From: Actinomycetes bacterium
Lineage (GTDB): Bacteria; Actinomycetota; Actinomycetes; Actinomycetales; Actinomycetaceae
Assembly: GCA_023387755.1 (NCBI GenBank)
Contig: JAEWHO010000012.1
Span: 1-48,738, forward strand
DNA length: 48,738 nucleotides
Reading direction: 5' to 3'
In this document: positions 43,333-48,738 of the stretch, in pieces
How the letters are laid out: each line of letters starts with the position of its first letter
How positions within the stretch are numbered: the first letter of the stretch is position 1
Translations under genes and position numbers: made by a program
Notes under the pieces: generated by a model
What the model saw: the letters and a program-made list of their open reading frames with translations, nothing else
Databases searched by the model: none
What the model was told of the DNA's origin: nothing

Positions 43333-45632
43333 GCGCGGCCTACTAACCGCCCCCGCGTCTGATTCATCAAGAGCTCTTGAGAGTCATCCAGGCGCTGCCC
43401 ATCATCCCCGACGGCGTGGCGCTGCCAGGTGCCATCGGCCTGGAGGTGCCAGGAGGTAGTCGTCTCCGCCATGGACATATCTAGTAGCGCCAGTAGCTGC
43501 TCAATATGTTCCGGATCCTTAATCTTTACCAGGGCCTCAACGCGGCGGTCCAAGTTGCGGTGCATGAGATCGGCCGAGCCGATGAGCACATCCGGGTCCC
43601 CATCATTGGCAAACGCATAGATACGGGCGTGTTCCAGGTAGCGGCCGAGTATCGAGCGGACGCGGATATTGTCGGACAGCCCCGGCACGCCGGCCCGGAC
43701 CGCGCAGATCCCGCGCACCACCATATCGACCGGCACCCCGGCTTGGGAGGCCCGGTAGAGCGCGTCAATGGTCGCCTCATCGACGACGGAATTACATTTG
43801 ATTCGCACCCAGGCTTCTTTACCTGCCTGGTGGTTGGCGATTTCCCGTTCGATCCGCTCGATGAGGCCGCTGCGGATAAACCGAGGCGCGACCAGGAGGC
43901 GGTGGAACTTGGTTTTCGGCGCATAGCCAGACAGCTGATTGAACAGGCGCGTGAGATCCTGGCCGGTATTGCGGTCACAGGTGAGCAACCCCAGGTCCTC
44001 ATAGCCGCGGGCAGTCTTGGGATGATAGTTCCCGGTACCTACATGGCAGTAGCGGCGCAGCCCGTCCTGTTCTCGGCGCACCACCAGCGAGAGCTTGCAG
44101 TGCGTCTTTAACCCCACCAGGCCGTACACCACGTGGACGCCGGCCTTTTCCAGCTTCCGCGCCCAAGAAATATTGGCCTTCTCATCGAAGCGGGCTTTGA
44201 TCTCCACCAGGGCAAGTACCTGCTTGCCGGCATCAGCGGCATCAATAAGCGCATCTACAATCGGGGAGTCTCCCGAGGTGCGGTAGAGAGTTTGTTTAAT
44301 TGCAAGCACCTGCGGATCGGCCGCTGCCTGAGCGAGGAACTGCTGCACCGACGTCGAGAATGACTCGTACGGGTGGTGGAGCAGGATCTCGTTATCCCGG
44401 ATCGCCGCAAAGAAATCAGTCGGGGTAGCGGATTCCACCCGGGCGAGCCGCTGGGAGGTGACCGCCACGTATTTTGGGAACTTCAGATGGGGTAGGTCTA
44501 GATCGTGAATAACGTTCAGACCACGCAGGTCCAAGGGTGCGGGAAGGATGAAGACGTCCTGCTCCCCCACTTCGAGTTCGCGGGTGAGGAGTGCCAGCAC
44601 ATTCTTGGAGATCCCTTCGGCTACCTCCAGGCGCACCGCCGGGCCGAAACGCCGCCGCACGAGCTCCTTTTCCAGGGCCTTCAGCAGATTCTCGGCGTCG
44701 TCTTCTTCTACCTCAAGATCCTCGTTACGAGTAACCCGAAAGGTGTGGTGTTCAACGATTTCCATCCCCGGGAACAGGTGGTCAAGGTGCTGCCCGATCA
44801 CTTCCTCCAACGGCACGAAGGAGACGTCTTCAAGTTCATCGGTACCCACATCCTCCGGCCGACGCGGTTTGCCATTGGCGTCGACGGCGATGAACCGGGG
44901 CAGCAGTGGCGGGACCTTGACGCGCGCGAAGTTCTCTTTGCCGGTCACCGGGTGCCGTACCACCACCGCCAGGTTGAGAGACAACCCGGAGATGTATGGG
45001 AAAGGGTGGGCCGGGTCGACGGCGAGGGGCGTGAGCACCGGGAAGATTTCCTTGCGGAAGAACTTCTCCAACCGGCTCTGGTCGTCTTCCCGCAGATCTT
45101 GCCAGTGGCATAGACGTATGCCCGCCGCAGCGAGTTTCGGGGCAATATCTTCGGTAAAAACGCGGGCGTGCCGCTGGGTGAGCTCCTGGGCTCGCACGGA
45201 GATGCCGTCTAAAACTTGCCGCGGCGTCAAGCCGGAGGCGGCAGTTACCGCCATACCGGTGGCGATACGCCGCTTCAAGCCGGCAACACGCACCATGTAG
45301 AACTCGTCCAGATTAGAGGCAAAGATGGCCAGGAACCAGGCTCGCTCTAACAGCGGTAGGGATTCATCTTCGGCCTGTTCGAGGACGCGCTCATTAAAGG
45401 CCAGCCAGGACAGTTCCCGGTCAGCAAAGCGCCCCTCCGGCAGCGGTTTTTCCCACAGCGGCAGGTCGTCTTCTTCATGGCCGGCGATTCGATCTGCCAG
45501 CTCCCGGGAGCTCTTGGTTACCCCGGCATCAAAGACACCGTCCGCCAAATGGGGATGGGCCTGGCGCTTACTTGCCGTGGGAACCGCAAGCTCGGCATAC
45601 GAGGGGTTATTTTCGCCAGACTGGGGAGCCAT
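43329..45632 (-). CDS. ppk: polyphosphate kinase 1
   Basis: 767 residues. It makes polyphosphate from ATP. PPK1 domain order: N-terminal four-helix domain (RFADRELSWLAFNERVLEQA), a head domain, and C1/C2 with two catalytic-type histidines: His511 in KTHCKLSLV (autophosphorylated His) and His530 in YCHVGTGNYHPKTARGYEDLGL. ATG 45632 with AAAGGA 6 nt upstream is preferred over an upstream ATG two codons earlier that sits next to AAAGG; a 55-residue N-terminal extension precedes the core. It overlaps the Nudix-SixA gene by 4 nt. Confidence 0.96.
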   Translation of the reverse strand: MAPQSGENNPSYAELAVPTASKRQAHPHLADGVFDAGVTKSSRELADRIAGHEEDDLPLWEKPLPEGRFADRELSWLAFNERVLEQAEDESLPLLERAWFLAIFASNLDEFYMVRVAGLKRRIATGMAVTAASGLTPRQVLDGISVRAQELTQRHARVFTEDIAPKLAAAGIRLCHWQDLREDDQSRLEKFFRKEIFPVLTPLAVDPAHPFPYISGLSLNLAVVVRHPVTGKENFARVKVPPLLPRFIAVDANGKPRRPEDVGTDELEDVSFVPLEEVIGQHLDHLFPGMEIVEHHTFRVTRNEDLEVEEDDAENLLKALEKELVRRRFGPAVRLEVAEGISKNVLALLTRELEVGEQDVFILPAPLDLRGLNVIHDLDLPHLKFPKYVAVTSQRLARVESATPTDFFAAIRDNEILLHHPYESFSTSVQQFLAQAAADPQVLAIKQTLYRTSGDSPIVDALIDAADAGKQVLALVEIKARFDEKANISWARKLEKAGVHVVYGLVGLKTHCKLSLVVRREQDGLRRYCHVGTGNYHPKTARGYEDLGLLTCDRNTGQDLTRLFNQLSGYAPKTKFHRLLVAPRFIRSGLIERIEREIANHQAGKEAWVRIKCNSVVDEATIDALYRASQAGVPVDMVVRGICAVRAGVPGLSDNIRVRSILGRYLEHARIYAFANDGDPDVLIGSADLMHRNLDRRVEALVKIKDPEHIEQLLALLDMSMAETTTSWHLQADGTWQRHAVGDDGQRLDDSQELLMNQTRGRLVGRA

Positions 45633-45710
45633 CGTCATCCTTTCACCCGCGCTCAACACGATCCGTTGGGCACACCTTCCACCCTACGGCACCTGCGGGT
45701 TTTTCGAGGT

Positions 45711-46616
45711 TTAAGCGAGCAATTCCTCAGCTATGTATTGCACGTCCGACTGGCAATGCCGGAAGTCGTAGGAGGTGTACAGCCGCACCGCCACTTCATC
45801 AGCCGCATCCACGTACAAAATTGCGGTGTGCGCGCCCATTCCAACTGCCGTCATAATCCCTTCGCGTACCAGTAAGCGACCAAGATGCTGCCCTTGCATA
45901 TCCGGGTGCACCCCGACGACGTAAATTTCCATCACCCCCGGCGCGTGCGGTTTAAGCCAAATAAATCCGGCGAGTTCTGGGCCGGTCCCGGTGGCGTTCT
46001 CTAGTAGACGCAACAGATGCGGTTGCCACCAGCTTTGCGCCCGCAGCTCCGCGAACTGCGCGGCATCGACCTGCCCCTGTTCGGGGTGGGCGGCGAAGGC
46101 CGCCGCGTTAAGCTCCAGCCAGGCTGCGGCGTCGTCATCGGTGAAACTGCGGATCTTAAGCCCCGGCGGCGGGCTTAACTCTGCGGACATTTCCTCCGGA
46201 TGCGCCTGCGCGAGTTCCTCGAAGACGCTGAGGTCACAGCGCATCATCCACAGTTCGCGCACCTGCCGCAGCCCGTTGCGTTCGGCGCACGCGGCCGCAG
46301 CGGGTTGGTGTCCGTGGGCCCACACCGCCGCATTGGGGTGACGACGGCGCACCTCGGCCAGCAGGCGCGTGCCGAGCCCGCGCCGCCGATGGTCCGGGTG
46401 CACTGCCAGCTCCGCGGTCTGCCCGTCACACCAGGCGAAAGCAACGGGGACGTCCCCCTCGGTAATAACGGCGTATTCGTCGATTGGGGTTTTACGGGCC
46501 AAGTCGATGAGGGCGGCATCCCCGAAGGCGGCTACCCCGTCAGCCGCAGCTACCGTATCGGCGAGTTCGCGTAACTGGGCGGTGACATTCGCGTTAATTT
46601 CGCTTAGCTCATCCAT
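45711..46616 (-). CDS. mshD: mycothiol synthase
   Basis: 301 residues, a tandem GNAT acetyltransferase. It acetylates Cys-GlcN-Ins, the last step of mycothiol synthesis. N-terminal GNAT: VHPDHRRRGLGTRLL; C-terminal GNAT: VHPDMQGQHLGRLL; and the family-specific LNAAAFAAHPEQG. Actinobacterial marker. GGAGG 5 nt before the ATG; it overlaps the upstream gene by 8 nt. The 78-nt gap to ppk has no obvious terminator. Confidence 0.95.
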   Translation of the reverse strand: MDELSEINANVTAQLRELADTVAAADGVAAFGDAALIDLARKTPIDEYAVITEGDVPVAFAWCDGQTAELAVHPDHRRRGLGTRLLAEVRRRHPNAAVWAHGHQPAAAACAERNGLRQVRELWMMRCDLSVFEELAQAHPEEMSAELSPPPGLKIRSFTDDDAAAWLELNAAAFAAHPEQGQVDAAQFAELRAQSWWQPHLLRLLENATGTGPELAGFIWLKPHAPGVMEIYVVGVHPDMQGQHLGRLLVREGIMTAVGMGAHTAILYVDAADEVAVRLYTSYDFRHCQSDVQYIAEELLA

Positions 46617-47277
46617 GTGGTCCTCCTCCTTCGGCTTCCTGCAGCTCGCGGCCGGCCTGAGTCAACTCCCTGCCAGTGCGCGCCAGTACCTGCGCGTCCT
46701 TACCGACGGCGTCCTGCCCCCGCGCAAGGACCTCCACGAGAGCACCGGCCCGTCGGCACACCTGGCCGACCTCACCGGTAAAGACACCGGTCATAATCTC
46801 GTCAATGAGGTGTTTCACCTGCTCCGGTTCAGCCGGGATTTCTTCACCCGCTAGCGGGGAGATTTCACCGTGGTGTACAGCGGTAGGGGCGTCGGGCGCT
46901 CCTTCCCCATTGGCAGCTTCCGCATCTTCACCGCCCTGGCCCCGCCGGTAGAGCTCGTAGACCTGGGTGGGACGCTGGTAAATCCATTCGCGCAGGCAGT
47001 ACAACCGCCAGAGTGCCCCCGGGAGCGAGGTTGGCGCGGTATGGGACCACAGCTGCGCGAAATCCTCAATTCCCTCCGTCTGCATAAGCCGGACCAGGCG
47101 CGCATGTTCGGCCGGATCGTCGCTGGCTCGCCCATGCTGCATCAGGGCAGCAGCCGAAGAATGTGCCGCTTCATAGACCTGCTCGGGATCCGGGCCGCCC
47201 GGAATGAATTGGGTCGTCGCCGGTTCCCAGAAGGCCGGGCGGCGCGGAATCGTGAATCGCTTCGGTTCTGCTCCCAC
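46609..47277 (-). CDS. conserved hypothetical actinobacterial protein
   Basis: 222 residues, no recognised domain. Opening FTIPRRPAFWEP and later AALMQHGRASDDPAEHARLVRLMQ followed by FAQLWSHTAPTSLPGALWRLYCLREW are compatible with a helical, possibly DNA- or membrane-associated protein; the C-terminal 120 residues are helical with a flexible acidic linker (GEDAEAANGEG). GTG start at 47277 is set by GGAGG and GGGGAG just upstream. Coupled to mshD by an 8-nt overlap. No function is proposed. Confidence 0.75.
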   Translation of the reverse strand: MGAEPKRFTIPRRPAFWEPATTQFIPGGPDPEQVYEAAHSSAAALMQHGRASDDPAEHARLVRLMQTEGIEDFAQLWSHTAPTSLPGALWRLYCLREWIYQRPTQVYELYRRGQGGEDAEAANGEGAPDAPTAVHHGEISPLAGEEIPAEPEQVKHLIDEIMTGVFTGEVGQVCRRAGALVEVLARGQDAVGKDAQVLARTGRELTQAGRELQEAEGGGPHG

Positions 47278-47435
47278 GAATTCTCCCCTCCTCAAACGGC
47301 CTACGTAGCAGGCCCGTTCACTGGTGCGGCTCCTATATCTATCGTCTAACGCTCGGCCGGGTTTTTCCACCCTCCCCAGCCGCAAGGGTAGTTTCTATCA
47401 CCCACTACCAGTTAGGACTTCCCGGCACTGGCGGG

Positions 47436-47441
47436 TACACT
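47436..47441 (+). promoter_or_regulatory. possible -10 box of tRNA-Lys
   Basis: TACACT 24 nt before the mature 5' end; a poor -35 (TTAGGA, 18 nt upstream) precedes it. Confidence 0.35.
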
Positions 47442-47464
47442 GGCTGTTGCACCCCTGGGTGCGT

Positions 47465-47537
47465 GGGCCTCTAGCTCAGTTGGCAGAGCAGCGTCCTTTT
47501 AAGTCGCGGGTCGTGGGTTCGATCCCCACGGGGCCCA
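47465..47537 (+). tRNA. tRNA-Lys (anticodon UUU)
   Basis: 73-nt cloverleaf: acceptor GGGCCTC / GGGGCCC, D stem GCTC / GAGC, anticodon loop CTTTTAA with TTT at 34-36, T stem GTGGG / CCCAC with TTCGATC. CCA is not encoded (ACTA follows). Anticodon stem pair 30-40 is a U-U mismatch, unusual for this tRNA. Confidence 0.97.
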
Positions 47538-47542
47538 CTATC

Positions 47543-47569
47543 ACGACGGCGCCCTGCGCCGTCGTTTTT
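47543..47569 (+). terminator. terminator of tRNA-Lys
   Basis: Perfect 10-bp stem ACGACGGCGC / GCGCCGTCGT with a CCT loop, followed by TTTT; standard intrinsic terminator. Confidence 0.85.
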
Positions 47570-47703
47570 CTTTTCTCATCTTTTCCTCGGCCCTCCACCA
47601 GTAACAACCTGCCTCGGGCAGCCCCGCGGGGTTGGCCGGCCCCCTGAGCCCCACCACCCCCACTCAGTATCCCCACAGGGGCGACACTCCCAGATATGCC
47701 AAC

Positions 47704-47735
47704 AGGCCCGCCTCGCCGGCGGGCGAGACGGGCCT
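47704..47735 (-). terminator. terminator of the GlsB-type gene
   Basis: Hairpin with outer arms AGGCCCG / CGGGCCT and inner CTCGCC / GGCGAG, one mismatch between; 39 nt after the stop of the minus-strand gene. Confidence 0.65.
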
Positions 47736-47773
47736 GGGGAGCGCGGTAGTCGGACTCTACCGGCTAGCTAGTG

Positions 47774-48028
47774 CTAAACCTGGCGGGAGCCGCGGGTCAC
47801 CATCAGGTAGATGGAGATGAACACGACGGACATCAGCACACCGAACAGGATGTAGGCGAAGTTGCCGTGCCAGCCGAAGACGTCCTTGGCCAACCAAGAG
47901 CCTGCGGCGCCACCGAGGGCACCGAGGATGATGGTGGCAATTACGCCCATGCCCTGGTCCCCCTTCATGACCAGGCGAGCCAGTGCACCAAAAACAGCAC
48001 CGATAATCAGAGACCAAATCAGAGGCAT
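47774..48028 (-). CDS. GlsB/YeaQ/YmgE family stress-response membrane protein
   Basis: 84 residues with three hydrophobic segments (about 4-22, 30-48 and 57-76) rich in Gly/Ala, the family's usual layout (LIIGAVFGALARLVMKG, then an ILGALGGAAGSWLA glycine-rich helix). Function unknown; induced by stress in several bacteria. AGGAG lies 11 nt before the ATG, and GAGG 5 nt before it. Confidence 0.92.
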   Translation of the reverse strand: MPLIWSLIIGAVFGALARLVMKGDQGMGVIATIILGALGGAAGSWLAKDVFGWHGNFAYILFGVLMSVVFISIYLMVTRGSRQV

Positions 48029-48120
48029 GGTTCCTCACTCCTAGAAACGTTGAGAGTTCGTGACATCGCAATCGTTGCACATCTTGTTCACGAACGCACA
48101 TCGAAGCGCTCAATCGCCCA

Positions 48121-48130
48121 CTAACGTTAG
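48121..48130. repeat. 10-bp perfect palindrome CTAACGTTAG upstream of the GlsB-type gene
   Basis: CTAACGTTAG is identical on both strands. It lies 93 nt from the gene's start, in AT-rich sequence beside another 7-bp inverted repeat (GCATTCT 48152-48158, AGAATGC 48172-48178). It may be an operator. Confidence 0.35.
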
Positions 48131-48220
48131 CGCGTTTCTATTGAAAATACGGCATTCTTAGCCAAAAATGTAGAATGCAACACGTTAGGCCAGGAGGCAT
48201 AAAAATTAGTCGAAATCGCG

Positions 48221-48738
48221 TCAGGAGGCGGTTGGACTGCGGCTGGCCAGCGCCGTCGCACACGAGATGAGCACCAGCCCGAGCAGCTCAAAGAAGCCGG
48301 GTTTTTGCTCGAGCATCACAGCAGCCACGAGGAGCGACGTAGCCGGCAGTAGCGCCGTCAGGATCGCGAAGGTAGCTGCGCTGATAACACCGAAATTCAC
48401 CTGGTCAATCACATAGGGCACCACTGAGGAGAGCACCCCCACGGCGACCACCGCCGCGAAAACCATCCCACTGGAGAATGCGGGCCCCGCCGTCGTGAGG
48501 GCCAATGGGCTGTATGCCAGCGCTCCGGTGACCAAACCGACGGTCAAAATATCGACGCCCTTGGGCCCGTCGGGAGCGGCCAGGTAGCGTCCGAGCAGGA
48601 TGTATCCTGCCCACGCTGCGCCGGCCGCGAGCGCGCAGAGCACCCCCGCCCCTACGCTAGCCTCTTCCATATCGAGGCCGAGCCCGGCAATACTCACAAC
48701 CCCCGCGCCCGCGAGCACAATCGCTGCTCGCTCATACC
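48221..48738 (-). CDS. EamA family (RhtA-like) transporter, 5' end outside window
   Basis: C-terminal half of a DMT-type exporter; the frame runs off the right edge with YERAAIVLAGAGVV, typical of the segment after helix 4. About six membrane helices remain, ending in an EamA domain (VVPYVIDQVNFGVISAATFAILTALLPATS; last helix FFELLGLVLISC). Probable amino-acid or metabolite efflux; substrate unknown. Confidence 0.85.
   Translation of the reverse strand, partial: YERAAIVLAGAGVVSIAGLGLDMEEASVGAGVLCALAAGAAWAGYILLGRYLAAPDGPKGVDILTVGLVTGALAYSPLALTTAGPAFSSGMVFAAVVAVGVLSSVVPYVIDQVNFGVISAATFAILTALLPATSLLVAAVMLEQKPGFFELLGLVLISCATALASRSPTAS

Overview
The window is a GC-rich (about 60% by eye) chromosomal segment from an actinobacterium, most likely a member of the Actinomycetaceae. 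The supporting signs are mycothiol synthase (MshD), ClpC, FABP/nitrobindin-like, DUF3180 and DUF2342-type zincin genes, a GlnR-like orphan regulator, a Pst-Nudix-Ppk-MshD block in the same order as I recall from Streptomyces, and several genes whose -10 box lies 6-7 nt before the start codon (leaderless transcripts). The genus cannot be fixed from sequence alone. Nearly everything is conserved housekeeping; accessory material is limited to a partial AbiE toxin-antitoxin pair at the left edge, a DUF6541 membrane protein, a two-gene exported/lipoprotein unit, and a RAMA-domain protein with a nuclease-like N-terminus.

Layout. 1-922: tail of a probable AbiEi antitoxin and the AbiEii toxin. 1000-4818 (minus): lysS, panD and a DUF2520-PanC fusion. 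5022-7070 (plus): DUF6541 membrane protein. 7063-18419 (minus): a long co-directional series dacB, zincin, tilS, hpt, ftsH, folE, folP, folB-folK, DUF3180 and two PH-domain membrane proteins, mostly joined by 4-nt overlaps. This combines cell-wall trimming, tRNA modification, purine salvage, membrane proteolysis and folate synthesis. 18530-19033 (plus): inorganic pyrophosphatase. 19124-20270 (minus): exported protein and lipoprotein of unknown function. 20671-22116 (plus): AgcS-type amino-acid symporter. 22199-23584 (minus): NlpC/P60 wall hydrolase with a proline-alanine linker and 9-bp tandem repeats just upstream of its promoter. 23824-24804 (plus): alpha/beta hydrolase. 24887-31985 (minus): RAMA-domain protein, pyruvate phosphate dikinase, CsbD and ClpC. 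32134-35452: D-aminoacyl-tRNA deacylase, Rieske lipoprotein, YgfZ, nitrobindin-like protein and a membrane protein.

35582-46616 is a phosphate/nitrogen region: a GlnR-like regulator, a DUF47/PhoU-like protein with a Pit transporter (plus strand), then on the minus strand mshD, ppk, a Nudix-SixA protein and pstS-pstC-pstA-pstB, with a clear PHO-box-like direct repeat in front of pstS. It unites low- and high-affinity phosphate uptake with polyphosphate storage. 46609-48738 holds a conserved hypothetical protein, tRNA-Lys(UUU), a GlsB-type membrane protein and the 5'-truncated (by the window) EamA transporter.

I found no CRISPR array, insertion sequence, prophage or secondary-metabolite cluster. 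The best candidates for something undescribed are the RAMA/nuclease-like protein, the protease-prodomain-like exported protein with its lipoprotein partner, the DUF2520-PanC fusion, and the 9-bp repeat array.
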